Source of the DNA: a virus
Length of the DNA: 39,744 nucleotides
IMG/VR virus record: IMGVR_UViG_3300050821_002890
Coordinates: 1 to 39,744 of that record
Strand: one strand, 5' to 3'
Shown here: positions 1 through 5,900 of the stretch, in pieces
Layout: every line of letters starts with the position of its first letter
Numbering within the stretch: position 1 is the first letter of the stretch
Program-made: the position numbers and the translations under genes
Notes under the pieces: model-generated
Databases searched by the model: none
The model's input: only the letters and a program-made list of their open reading frames with translations
Told to the model about the DNA's origin: nothing

Positions 1-32
1 GACCTGTCTTCTTCGATGTATTCGATTTCCAT
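1..32 (-). CDS. Small single-TM protein, copy B, 5' fragment at window edge
   Basis: The minus-strand ATG at 32-30 starts MEIEYIEEDR, which runs off the left edge. The same start appears complete at 39738-39631, so this is the overlap of the two contig ends rather than a third gene. The complete product is 35 residues: an acidic and basic N-terminus, then one hydrophobic segment. Upstream lies the early promoter at 79-107. Confidence 0.7.
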   Translation of the reverse strand, partial: MEIEYIEEDR

Positions 33-98
33 TGGACTTTTTTTATTTTATTTGGGGTTCGACCTTCCACCTACATCCATCATACCCTATCGCTTGCC
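1..98. repeat. Direct repeat copy B, right-hand part
   Basis: These 98 bases are identical to 4361-4458, and bases 1-38 are identical to the last 38 bases of the window (39707-39744). Joined across the window ends, copy B is a 158-bp perfect match to 4301-4458. It contains the 5' part of a small membrane-protein gene, its leader and the -10 region of its promoter. The ends of the contig therefore fall inside a sequence that also occurs internally. Confidence 0.95.
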
Positions 99-107
99 TA
101 AGTGCAA
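79..107 (-). promoter_or_regulatory. Early sigma70-like promoter, copy B
   Basis: On the minus strand there is TTGCAC (107-102), a 17-bp spacer and TATGAT (84-79), giving a predicted start near 72 and a leader of about 40 nt before the ATG at 32. A dyad with arms GCTTGC and GCAAGC overlaps the -35 and spacer. The copy at 4439-4467 keeps the elements and the dyad arms while the loop bases differ, which suggests an operator. Confidence 0.7.
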
Positions 108-201
108 GCCTATCTTTTGATACGCTAGAAGCCCTTATTTTCTTACATTCTCGCTCGACTTATCCACGCCTATTCCCTGACGACCTAATTGCCTGTTGTG
201 G

Positions 202-207
202 TATAAT
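202..207 (+). promoter_or_regulatory. Plus-strand -10 element
   Basis: TATAAT lies exactly 6 nt before the ATG at 214, with a poor -35 (CTGACG/TGACGA region, 177-183). The -10/6 nt/ATG spacing is the same as at 1679, 5397, 8029 and 13434. It lies just inside the left candidate inverted repeat. Confidence 0.4.
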
Positions 208-213
208 TTCATT

Positions 214-357
214 ATGACCAAAAAAGAGTTTATCGAGGTTTTGCGGAAAGCAGTATCGTTCCGAGCAAAGAAACAAACCGCTCCTTGTCGCTGTATCGGT
301 TGTTCCGCAAAAACACAAAGCCGTCCAAGTACTCCTGCAAATACTTCCGAGAAATAA
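214..357 (+). CDS. Possible truncated ORF antisense to the transposase end
   Basis: This 47-codon plus-strand frame begins MTKKEFIEVLRKAVSF, a plausible native N-terminus, behind a TATAAT element 6 nt upstream. From about codon 7 it runs opposite the 3' end of the transposase gene (stop at 230-232), and its C-terminal half (Cys, Ser and Thr rich) looks like antisense noise. It may be the stump of a gene cut by the insertion, or simply chance. No function can be proposed. Confidence 0.25.
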   Translation: MTKKEFIEVLRKAVSFRAKKQTAPCRCIGCSAKTQSRPSTPANTSEK

Positions 358-1105
358 CCTTGTGCGTTCCCGTGATGCTCCGCTTCAAGTGCGACCAGAA
401 ACCGTCTATCGTGTTTGAGTGAACATCGCCACGCACATACTCGCCCTTGTGATGGTCTACCTCGTGCCGATTGAAACTCTTTGCGGCGTTATCAAGGCGG
501 TTGGTTGCGTCCGTCATTAGCCGAGTGCCTTTCGGCTCCACGGTTTCGGCAAGGAACTCGCTATGCGTCTTTGCAGTGCTGTCTGGCACGACTTTGAGCC
601 GAGCGTTGCCTTTCCTGTCCACCGCTCCCATAACCACGACTTTCGCCGCAATCGCTTCTTTCTGCTTCTCGTTATTTTTGCCGCTCCTGAAACGGCCGCC
701 GAAATACGCCGTGTCCATTTCCACATCCCCTTGGAGCTTGCCCGACTGCTTCAACGCAGATCGGATGAGGTGCAACATCCTCCATGCCGTCTTGTAGCCC
801 ACTTCAAGCTGTCGCTCCATCTCCTTTGCGCTTATTCCGCTCTTGGCGTTCGAGAAAGCGAGGATGGCTTTGAACCATAGCGTAATGGGCGTGTCGCTCT
901 TGTGGAAGATGGTATTAGCGGTTGGGGCTATCTGGTATCGGCACTTGGAGCATTGGAACTGCCTACGCCCCGTTTTGAGGGCATAGCGACCACCGCAGGA
1001 ACATTCCTTGGTATGCTGTGCGAGGAAGATAAACTCCAAGCACTTCTCGTCTGTGGGGAAGTCCCGTGCCAAACTCCTAATTCCATATCGGTTTATGCGT
1101 TTCAT
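230..1105 (-). CDS. IS1595-family (ISXO2-like) transposase
   Basis: The 291-residue protein has an N-terminal zinc ribbon (C35, C37, C52, C55) and an ISXO2-like transposase domain. Motifs are DTAYFGG (D131), LMTDA (D199) and HSNTIDGFW (N231, D234), followed by LKR and a GTHKVISRKYLQ segment, matching the usual order of the family. I chose the ATG at 1105 because the upstream in-frame ATG at 1141 lies in the methyltransferase gene, while 1105 follows its stop codon by one base. That coupling is unusual for a transposase. It is apparently full length, with no frameshift. Confidence 0.85.
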   Translation of the reverse strand: MKRINRYGIRSLARDFPTDEKCLEFIFLAQHTKECSCGGRYALKTGRRQFQCSKCRYQIAPTANTIFHKSDTPITLWFKAILAFSNAKSGISAKEMERQLEVGYKTAWRMLHLIRSALKQSGKLQGDVEMDTAYFGGRFRSGKNNEKQKEAIAAKVVVMGAVDRKGNARLKVVPDSTAKTHSEFLAETVEPKGTRLMTDATNRLDNAAKSFNRHEVDHHKGEYVRGDVHSNTIDGFWSHLKRSITGTHKVISRKYLQEYLDGFVFLRNNRYSDKERFVSLLGTILLSAKPR

Positions 1106-1106
1106 T

Positions 1107-1679
1107 TTAATAGTTCCATTGTTCCGCCATAGCATCGGCAATGCCTTGGAATGTCTTACTGCGCTCTTTCCACCTGTCTGGCCCAGGCGGCAGGTAATGA
1201 AGCCGCCCCTGTTTGTTCGCTGGCAGTTTTAGCATTTCTTCTTTTACGTCATTCGTGGCAATCAGCTTTGGAAGTCCTTTGAGCCAAAGGCAGGTGGTTT
1301 TCCTTTCGGGATGCCCGAACATATAGGGGTGGATAATCTGATCTGGTTTGCGTATTTTCGTGCTGATAACGCTAACGGGATTTTCAAGACAGATTTTCGG
1401 AATGTCGCAGGTAAGCAGGTATCGCACAAACCTCAATGCGGCCGCTTGTTCAACTTGCTTATTTTTGAACCACGCCGCACCACTTACCGCCAAATGAGTG
1501 CAGGGAGGATGCGCAATCATCATATCCCAACCATCCTCCAAAACATCCAAAACATTCCCTTGGATATGAGGGCCGGGAATGTCCGTAGGAAGCAGGTCAC
1601 AGGACACCGCATTATGACCTTTTGCCCGAAACGCCTCCCGCACCACGCCGCTATATTCACACGCTATTAGTATTTTCAT
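1107..1679 (-). CDS. C5-type DNA cytosine methyltransferase-like protein
   Basis: The 190-residue protein starts with KILIACEYSGVVREAF, a SAM-binding-like segment, followed by HPPC at 57-60 (motif IV with the candidate nucleophile Cys60) and LENP at 98-101 (motif VI-like). It is much shorter than a full C5 methyltransferase and has no obvious target-recognition domain, like many short phage versions. Likely role: modification of phage DNA against restriction. Its ATG lies 6 nt after a TATAAT, so the mRNA is probably leaderless. The transposase gene follows one base after its stop. Confidence 0.7.
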   Translation of the reverse strand: MKILIACEYSGVVREAFRAKGHNAVSCDLLPTDIPGPHIQGNVLDVLEDGWDMMIAHPPCTHLAVSGAAWFKNKQVEQAAALRFVRYLLTCDIPKICLENPVSVISTKIRKPDQIIHPYMFGHPERKTTCLWLKGLPKLIATNDVKEEMLKLPANKQGRLHYLPPGPDRWKERSKTFQGIADAMAEQWNY

Positions 1680-1685
1680 ACTTCC

Positions 1686-1713
1686 ATTATACTCCTCCTA
1701 ATTAGGTTGTCAA
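1686..1713 (-). promoter_or_regulatory. Consensus promoter of the methyltransferase gene (leaderless)
   Basis: TTGACA (1713-1708), a 16-bp spacer and TATAAT (1691-1686) form a near-perfect sigma70 promoter. The ATG at 1679 is 6 nt after the -10, so transcription should start at or within a base or two of the A of ATG. The spacer contains AGGAGGAG, which resembles a Shine-Dalgarno site but would not be transcribed from this promoter. The -35 overlaps the stop codon of the upstream 54-residue gene. Confidence 0.8.
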
Positions 1714-1874
1714 GGGATACGCATTGACTTATCCACAGGGAACTCCCCATATCGGTTTCTTCGGGTCATCAGTCCCCGCCTTCTCATTTCTTCCTTGTAC
1801 CCTTTTCCATGCTTCTTCTTCTGGGCTTTTATGCTTTCTTTAGCGGCTTTTATGAAACGGGATTTATTTTTCAT
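1710..1874 (-). CDS. Small basic protein (54 aa)
   Basis: An ATG at 1874 opens 54 residues beginning MKNKSRFIKAAKESIK, with about one third Lys or Arg. It is the last gene of the copy A early operon and its stop overlaps the -35 of the next promoter. No domain is recognised; the charge suggests nucleic-acid binding, by inference only. Its codons for PVDK contain a perfect DnaA box. Confidence 0.5.
   Translation of the reverse strand: MKNKSRFIKAAKESIKAQKKKHGKGYKEEMRRRGLMTRRNRYGEFPVDKSMRIP
1729..1737 (+). promoter_or_regulatory. DnaA box TTATCCACA
   Basis: This is an exact match to the bacterial DnaA R1 consensus, 16 bp upstream of the -35 of the methyltransferase promoter. Two further exact copies lie at 6962-6970 and 8835-8843 and a near match (TTATCCACG) lies at about 150-158. 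This one is inside a small coding region. Confidence 0.4.
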
Positions 1875-1883
1875 TTTCTTTTT

Positions 1884-2075
1884 TTATTTCGGAAGTTGAC
1901 CTAGTTCTATGTCGTCGCCGTGCTTTCCCGCTTTTATATGTTCCTGTCGCATTTCTTCGTTTTGAAAATACCACTCGCAATCTCTAACAGGACAAGCGTG
2001 ATCGAATGATGAGAAATCACCTATCAGTTCTTTGCGCCGGAAAAAAGAAAGAAAAAAGTTTAATATTGTTTTCAT
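1884..2075 (-). CDS. Small protein with C2H2-like finger (63 aa)
   Basis: After a hydrophobic start (MKTILNFFLSFFRRKE), the protein carries CPVRDC with HIKAGKH spaced like a C2H2 zinc finger. The first 14 residues could be a short membrane-associating helix. It sits late in the copy A early operon, after the ERF and SSB-like genes. Function unknown. Confidence 0.55.
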   Translation of the reverse strand: MKTILNFFLSFFRRKELIGDFSSFDHACPVRDCEWYFQNEEMRQEHIKAGKHGDDIELGQLPK

Positions 2076-2126
2076 TAGAGGGGAGAGAGAAGTTTATGTA
2101 TTGTTTTAGGAGATCAGACCCTTTTT

Positions 2127-2453
2127 TTATTTATTTCTCCGGGCAACTGACTCATTTGTCGCTCGCGTTATCCATCGTTGGATTTCTTCCACGGTATCTT
2201 CCGCTTCCTTGAAGGACTGGTATTCCTCCGAGGCAAGCCATTCAATCTCCGCATCTGCTCTTGATTTTATACCTTCCAAATGTCGTATTTCCTTGAATTT
2301 CCTATTGGCCGTCAATTCTTTTGCCCGCATTTCCCGTTGTGCATCTGCCCACAGAGCTTCTAAGTGAACTCCGACATCCGACCAATCCTCTGCCGCCGGT
2401 TGTGGGGAAGAAAGCAAAGAGAAAATTCGTTTTTTGATTTCGGAAAATTCCAT
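2127..2453 (-). CDS. Hypothetical helical protein (108 aa)
   Basis: This 108-residue protein is rich in Glu, Lys and Ala, with heptad-like stretches (RKFKEIRHLEGIKSRADAEI) that suggest a coiled coil. Its ATG shares a base with the stop of the SSB-like gene, so the two are probably translationally coupled. No known family recognised; location suggests a role with the recombination genes. Confidence 0.6.
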   Translation of the reverse strand: MEFSEIKKRIFSLLSSPQPAAEDWSDVGVHLEALWADAQREMRAKELTANRKFKEIRHLEGIKSRADAEIEWLASEEYQSFKEAEDTVEEIQRWITRATNESVARRNK

Positions 2454-2860
2454 CAGAAAGGTTTTTTATCTTCTAGGTGATGAATCGGCAAATCTTCTAG
2501 CTTTGGAAGCGAGTTTAACGCTTTCCGATCTTCTACGAGCCAAGAAACTTTTGAATCTATCTCTTTTATCTTTTCGAGGATAAATGGTATCGCCCCATCT
2601 TCCTGAGTGCCATTTCCTGCCCCAGAATTGCCCCGTGAGGCGTTTTCTTCATCATCTCCGTGAACTCCTACCACTACTGTAAAATTACCGCTTGTGCGCG
2701 TTTCTACGTTCAAGTTCGCTCCCGGCACGAACTTGTGAAAGATGATCTGGTTATCCGAATGAACCCAGACCGTATTTCCATTGGATGTCTTAACTCTGAG
2801 ATAGGGCTTTCCATCTTTTCCCGTTCCCGGCTTTACTTCTGCAACAGTGAGTTTTGCCAT
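2453..2860 (-). CDS. SSB-like OB-fold protein
   Basis: The 135-residue protein has an N-terminal beta-rich region (about 1-70: KLTVAEVKPGTGKDGKPYLR, then VWVHSDNQ) typical of an OB fold, a Gly/Ser/Glu-rich linker, and a C-terminus ending in DKKPF. Bacterial SSB proteins end in an acidic tail with Pro-Phe that recruits partners. It overlaps the start of the ERF annealase gene's neighbour by one base, and SSB/annealase pairs are common in phages. The family is inferred from this architecture. Confidence 0.55.
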   Translation of the reverse strand: MAKLTVAEVKPGTGKDGKPYLRVKTSNGNTVWVHSDNQIIFHKFVPGANLNVETRTSGNFTVVVGVHGDDEENASRGNSGAGNGTQEDGAIPFILEKIKEIDSKVSWLVEDRKALNSLPKLEDLPIHHLEDKKPF

Positions 2861-3384
2861 TAGAGTTCTTGATCATAAGTTATCCCCGCGTCATGTTCTG
2901 CGCTATCTTTAGCAACTTCTTTGCCCTGCCATTGTTCTGGGCTTATAGGCTTTGAACCGTAAACCTTTCGTGGCTGAGTTTTCGCAGGCAAGGCTTTTGC
3001 GCCCGGAGGTTGGGAAGCCACATTACCGTCATCGTCTACTGCTTCGAGGGCAAAGAATGACTGCAATGAGTATCGCCGGAAATAAGTAATCGCTGAACCT
3101 GCCTTCTGTGCGTCAGGAGCATCAGGAAGAATAGTTTTTTCACTAATTATCTCACCCGATGATGTGTCCACTAGACGGGTTTCTAGCAAAAGATATGCAC
3201 CTTCATGAGAGAGTGGCTGGAGTAAAACTAAATCGTATTTAGAAAGCGTCGGCTTCAAAGCTTCGAGTAGTCCATTGATGTCAAAATACATCGAGTGGAA
3301 AAACGGGTTAGCTTCGGTCTTTTTGATTTTCCCGACTTCCTCCTGAACTTTCAGGAGTTTCTGATAGATTGATTTATTTTCCAT
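2860..3384 (-). CDS. erf: ERF-family single-strand annealing protein
   Basis: The 174-residue protein begins ENKSIYQKLLKVQEEVGKIK and contains the ERF-type segments FDINGLLEALKPTLSKYDL and GSAITYFRRYSLQSFFAL, followed by DDDGN. ERF proteins anneal complementary single strands and help circularise or recombine phage genomes. The C-terminal 50 residues are polar and probably disordered. It overlaps the 66-residue gene upstream by 11 bases and the SSB-like gene downstream by one base, forming a recombination cassette. Confidence 0.85.
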   Translation of the reverse strand: MENKSIYQKLLKVQEEVGKIKKTEANPFFHSMYFDINGLLEALKPTLSKYDLVLLQPLSHEGAYLLLETRLVDTSSGEIISEKTILPDAPDAQKAGSAITYFRRYSLQSFFALEAVDDDGNVASQPPGAKALPAKTQPRKVYGSKPISPEQWQGKEVAKDSAEHDAGITYDQEL

Positions 3385-3574
3385 ATGTTTTATGACTTGA
3401 AATTATCTCGAAAGCCTCGACACAGACTTTGCACGCCTGACCCTGTTCCCGTCCGCAGTCGTGTTCCCACTTCTTTTTGCACGTTCCACAATCGCCATTA
3501 AGCATCATTTCTTCCCAATGTTTTTCGTTATAGCAGATCGTGGGTTCTTGAACTTTTATTGTTATTTGATTCAT
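3374..3574 (-). CDS. Cys-rich small protein (66 aa)
   Basis: The protein has CGTCKKKWEHDCGREQGQAC then CVEAF, giving at least five cysteines arranged as CxxC and CxxxxxxC pairs, typical of a small zinc-binding fold. A GGAAGGAA stretch lies upstream of the ATG. It precedes and overlaps the ERF gene. Function unknown. Confidence 0.6.
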   Translation of the reverse strand: MNQITIKVQEPTICYNEKHWEEMMLNGDCGTCKKKWEHDCGREQGQACKVCVEAFEIISSHKTYGK

Positions 3575-3642
3575 GTTTTTAATGATTCCTTCCCTGCCGA
3601 TAAACCTATCCAGTCATATCAGCAAGGGAGGAATGGATACGT

Positions 3643-3816
3643 TTATTCCTGAATATTTGCTCCTTCCAATCCATCCGCCTCTTTTTCTATTCTCGCTAGC
3701 TTCTTGCACAGACAGAGGACTACTTCTTCTTGGTCGTACTTTCCTACGGTTATAAATCCTTCGTCATGACATTCTTGACATTCTGCTTCAAGGAATGCTT
3801 TTTCTAGTTTTGTCAT
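3643..3816 (-). CDS. Cys-rich small protein (57 aa)
   Basis: An ATG at 3816 overlaps the stop of the gene before it (ATGA). The 57 residues include CQECHDEGFITV and CLCKKL, a DnaJ-like or treble-clef style CxxC...CxC pair that likely binds zinc. No specific family recognised. Confidence 0.6.
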   Translation of the reverse strand: MTKLEKAFLEAECQECHDEGFITVGKYDQEEVVLCLCKKLARIEKEADGLEGANIQE

Positions 3817-4025
3817 TTTAGTTTTTTATTAAATGCGACTCTTTGTTTACTGCAACCGTCTTTTAAAGCTCTTTCCTGCGCCGCGACCCTGTTAATCTCC
3901 CAGATGGTGACAATGCCCGTGAACTTTGCGGTGAGGTCTGCCAACTCTTTCCACCGCTCCTCCGCAATCAACCGTGCCGTCCTGCTGATATATTCCCGTC
4001 CGATGATGCGTTGATCTCTAGCCAT
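3813..4025 (-). CDS. Hypothetical basic protein (70 aa)
   Basis: The 70 residues are helical and basic (RDQRIIGREYISRTARLI). It lies two bases after the 86-residue gene and overlaps the next gene by an ATGA. It belongs to the copy A early operon. No domain recognised. Confidence 0.6.
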   Translation of the reverse strand: MARDQRIIGREYISRTARLIAEERWKELADLTAKFTGIVTIWEINRVAAQERALKDGCSKQRVAFNKKLK

Positions 4026-4027
4026 TT

Positions 4028-4288
4028 TTATATCTTGTTTATATCATCTAGTTTTTTAGATATTCTTTTTAGTGATTCAAGATTTTCGCTAAAGTCTACT
4101 CCCGCAATCGTGTTATCATTGCCCGCGCCGGGAAGTAACTCACTTGCCAAGATTATTGCCCATTCAAGCGCCGCCTGATACCCTTTGGTTTCTATCTGTG
4201 CTTCCGCGCTTTGCCAATTCCTTGCCCGCTCCCTTCGTAATTCTTCCCGAAAAGAAGAAACAAGATGTTCGATGTTTTGTATTTTCAT
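4028..4288 (-). CDS. Hypothetical early protein (86 aa)
   Basis: This is the second gene of the copy A early operon. Its ATG overlaps the stop of the 35-residue membrane gene (ATGA). The sequence is predicted helical (VSSFREELRRERARNWQSAE) with no recognised domain. In the sister operon at 39634 the gene in the same position is unrelated in sequence. Confidence 0.6.
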   Translation of the reverse strand: MKIQNIEHLVSSFREELRRERARNWQSAEAQIETKGYQAALEWAIILASELLPGAGNDNTIAGVDFSENLESLKRISKKLDDINKI

Positions 4289-4392
4289 TTGATTATTAAT
4301 CCAACCACCGCGCCTACGATCATGAACACAAATCCCCAGAACACTGCTTTATTTTGTTTCGACCTGTCTTCTTCGATGTATTCGATTTCCAT
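4285..4392 (-). CDS. Small single-TM protein, copy A (35 aa)
   Basis: The peptide has a charged N-terminus (MEIEYIEEDRSKQNK) and then a hydrophobic segment (AVFWGFVFMIVGAVVGLIIK) long enough for one membrane helix. It is the first gene after the early promoter at 4439-4467. Copy B at 39631-39738 differs only at the last few residues (GLIIK versus GFLIK), and the retained reading frame supports function. It could be a small membrane regulator, exclusion protein or holin-like peptide; this is unknown. Confidence 0.7.
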   Translation of the reverse strand: MEIEYIEEDRSKQNKAVFWGFVFMIVGAVVGLIIK

Positions 4393-4458
4393 TGGACTTT
4401 TTTTATTTTATTTGGGGTTCGACCTTCCACCTACATCCATCATACCCTATCGCTTGCC
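4301..4458. repeat. Direct repeat copy A (158 bp)
   Basis: This block is identical to 39647-39744 joined to 39-98. It covers most of the small membrane-protein gene, its leader and the promoter up to the dyad. The sequences flanking it on both sides differ, so it is a duplicated operon head and not a longer duplication. Confidence 0.95.
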
Positions 4459-4467
4459 CTGATGCAA
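4439..4467 (-). promoter_or_regulatory. Early sigma70-like promoter, copy A
   Basis: TTGCAT (4467-4462), 17-bp spacer and TATGAT (4444-4439) on the minus strand. A dyad GCTTGC-N6-GCAAGC covers the -35 and part of the spacer, with a further TTGCATTAGGGC half-site copy just upstream. It drives the small membrane gene and the ERF/SSB operon below. Confidence 0.7.
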
Positions 4468-4500
4468 GCCCTAATGCAAGGCTAAGTTATGCACACCCTT

Positions 4501-4926
4501 TTATTTTCTTTTTGCCGCCAATTCGTCATATAGGGAAGTGTAAGCAAGCCAGCTATGTTTCGCCGCGCTCGTAAGCTGATCTAATTCGCTTACTTCCCAC
4601 TGCCAGATTTCATTTGAAAGATTAAATAATTCTTTAGCCGTGCCCTCTCCCCACGTCCGATCTATGAAGATGCCGAACTCGTAAGGTAATCCACCATTGA
4701 AGCGATTGTCTTTTTTGCATTGTCCCGCAACGTTTCGGTAATCAAACCGCGTAGCCATGCACTCTCTTCGACGGAAATGCCCGCAATCAAGCTCTCCCAT
4801 ACGTCCACAGGTACAGCATTGTTTATACTGACTTCGTACAAGTAATGAGAGAGCAGTATCAAGTTTTCTGACGGCTTTTTGTTTTTCGCTTTTGCCATGT
4901 TTATTGAGTCCAAACTTTCTTTTCAT
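4501..4926 (-). CDS. ninG: NinG/Rap-like recombination nuclease
   Basis: The 141-residue protein carries CCTCGRMGELDCGHF, then NVAGQCKKDNRFNGG (C37, C38, C40, C48, H50, C70, N74), the zinc/HNH-like core of the lambda NinG (Rap) family, whose members act on recombination intermediates such as Holliday junctions. It fits with the ERF and SSB-like genes in the next operon. AGAAGGAAAG precedes the ATG. It is somewhat shorter than lambda NinG. Confidence 0.75.
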   Translation of the reverse strand: MKRKFGLNKHGKSEKQKAVRKLDTALSLLVRSQYKQCCTCGRMGELDCGHFRRRECMATRFDYRNVAGQCKKDNRFNGGLPYEFGIFIDRTWGEGTAKELFNLSNEIWQWEVSELDQLTSAAKHSWLAYTSLYDELAAKRK

Positions 4927-4967
4927 TTCTTTCCTTCTGTATGCGCTCTGGGGATCACGATATTTTT

Positions 4968-5174
4968 TTATTCGTTAAGGTCAAATAATTTATAGAGGGC
5001 ATTTAATCCCGCGTCTAATCCTTTTGGTATTTTTTCTTTATCTTTTGAACATATCTGGTGTATTCTCTGGCGCGAAACATTAAATAAATCTGCTATTTCC
5101 TTATAGGTACGTCCACTCTCGCGTAACTCAATAATTTCATCGTTTGTTATTTCGATTTTGCGTCGCCCAATCAT
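4968..5174 (-). CDS. HTH DNA-binding protein (68 aa)
   Basis: The segment IIELRESGRTYKEIADLFNV followed by SRQRIHQIC is a classic helix-turn-helix like sigma region 4 or resolvase-type HTH, at residues 15-43. It is small enough to be a phage transcription regulator. It lies between the coiled-coil gene and ninG. A TATAAT at about 5185 could give it a separate promoter, but the -35 is poor. Confidence 0.75.
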   Translation of the reverse strand: MIGRRKIEITNDEIIELRESGRTYKEIADLFNVSRQRIHQICSKDKEKIPKGLDAGLNALYKLFDLNE

Positions 5175-5226
5175 AAAAAAAGAAAAAAGAGATTATAAAA
5201 GAGGGTCAGATTCTTTTTTGGTTTTT

Positions 5227-5397
5227 TTAACACCAAGTAATTGGATACTGAGTCGGATATACATCCGGTGTAATCGGGTAATGTTGCAACGGACAGACAG
5301 TCGCCGGGAAAGAAGTTGAAATAGGTTCTCGCTTTTTTAATTCCGCGATTTCTTTTTCCAACGCTTTGATTTTTAACTCTAAATCTTTTATTTTCAT
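5227..5397 (-). CDS. Small coiled-coil protein (56 aa)
   Basis: The first 24 residues (MKIKDLELKIKALEKEIAEL) form clear heptads with Leu and Ile at core positions, followed by a Pro/Tyr-rich tail (YPITPDVYPTQYPIT). The ATG is 6 nt after a TATAAT, so its message is probably leaderless. First gene of the HTH/ninG operon. Function unknown. Confidence 0.65.
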   Translation of the reverse strand: MKIKDLELKIKALEKEIAELKKREPISTSFPATVCPLQHYPITPDVYPTQYPITWC

Positions 5398-5403
5398 ATC
5401 TTT

Positions 5404-5433
5404 ATTATACCACTTTTATCATTTAAATAGCAA
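5404..5433 (-). promoter_or_regulatory. Promoter with leaderless start
   Basis: TTGCTA (5433-5428), 18-bp spacer and TATAAT (5409-5404), then 6 nt and the ATG at 5397. The same TTGCTA hexamer serves the HNH gene promoter. Confidence 0.7.
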
Positions 5434-5444
5434 GAGGGGATTTT

Positions 5445-5693
5445 TTATTTTTTTATTTCTTTTTTCAATCTCTCAATAGCATCTTCTTCGTTTTTTCCCC
5501 TTACGCTTATAGTCCTCAGTCCTCCATCTAATTGCGCCCAAGCTCTCCATGGATATTCCCTTAAAAGATTTTGCGTATCCCAATTCACATATAACGATTT
5601 ACTTACTTCTTCTATCGTCATCGGCGGCGATAATTCTAAACCCGCAAACTCAGACATATTCTCTATTTCTTTTTGTAATTTTTCGCTAATCAT
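5445..5693 (-). CDS. Type II antitoxin HicB-like small protein
   Basis: The 82-residue protein contains YPWRAWAQLDGGLRTISVRG then NEEDAIERLKKEIKK, which loosely resembles the half RNase H-like fold of HicB-type proteins (a strand, Gly, helix pattern with the EDAIERLK helix). No HicA-like partner is beside it. The match is by pattern only and it may be an unrelated small phage protein. It overlaps the 32-residue ORF upstream (ATGA). Confidence 0.35.
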   Translation of the reverse strand: MISEKLQKEIENMSEFAGLELSPPMTIEEVSKSLYVNWDTQNLLREYPWRAWAQLDGGLRTISVRGKNEEDAIERLKKEIKK

Positions 5694-5788
5694 TTTTTTG
5701 CCGATTTTTCTAATAACATTTCCGATCTAAGAATCTTGAAGGTAGAATCCGTGGCTTTGAAGTTTTTAACCCGTCCCCGAATTTTCAT
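5690..5788 (-). CDS. Possible small basic protein (32 aa)
   Basis: An ATG at 5788 opens MKIRGRVKNFKATDSTFKIL and ends with a TGA that overlaps the next ATG, the coupling style seen throughout this genome. TCAGGGA lies just before the ATG, a short spacing for ribosome binding. Small size limits confidence. Confidence 0.45.
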   Translation of the reverse strand: MKIRGRVKNFKATDSTFKILRSEMLLEKSAKK

Positions 5789-5900
5789 TCCCTGAATCCC
5801 CCACCTCGGTTCCGATTATTTCATAATCGTCCCCTACCCCCTTTTCCGCAAAGTTTGGAGATAGGCGCGGGAAACTATAGCAGTTGGATATGCTATCGAA
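5766..5900 (-). other. Open frame without a start codon
   Basis: A 44-codon frame between a TAG at 5903 and a TAA at 5766 reads FDSISNCYSFPRLSPNFAEK and ends in an acidic Gly/Asn-rich tail. It looks like the C-terminus of a real protein but has no ATG, TTG or usable GTG. It overlaps the 3' part of the structured RNA region. It could be a gene remnant, a downstream exon or chance. Confidence 0.25.

Larger units (their letters stand above)
178..1712 (-). mobile_element. Candidate IS1595-like element carrying a methyltransferase
   Basis: The sequence TGACGACCTAATT at 178-190 (plus) and TGACAACCTAATT at 1712-1700 (minus) form 12/13 inverted repeats that bracket a methyltransferase gene and an IS1595-type transposase gene. 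Inside each repeat is a promoter-like TATAAT. IS1595-family elements with passenger genes are known. No 8-bp target duplication is visible directly outside the repeats (ctattccc versus agggatac), so the ends may be misplaced, the element may be old, or the repeats may only be similar promoters. Confidence 0.4.

Noticed and set aside
149-1736. GACTTATCCAC present on both sides of the methyltransferase/transposase block
   Set aside because: As a target-site duplication it does not abut the candidate inverted repeats (about 18 and 13 bases away), and it overlaps DnaA-box-like sequences that explain it.
4662-4913. An 83-residue minus-strand ORF with protein-like sequence inside ninG
   Set aside because: It overlaps the NinG frame, which carries the conserved Cys/His core and a ribosome site; the alternative has no supporting motif.
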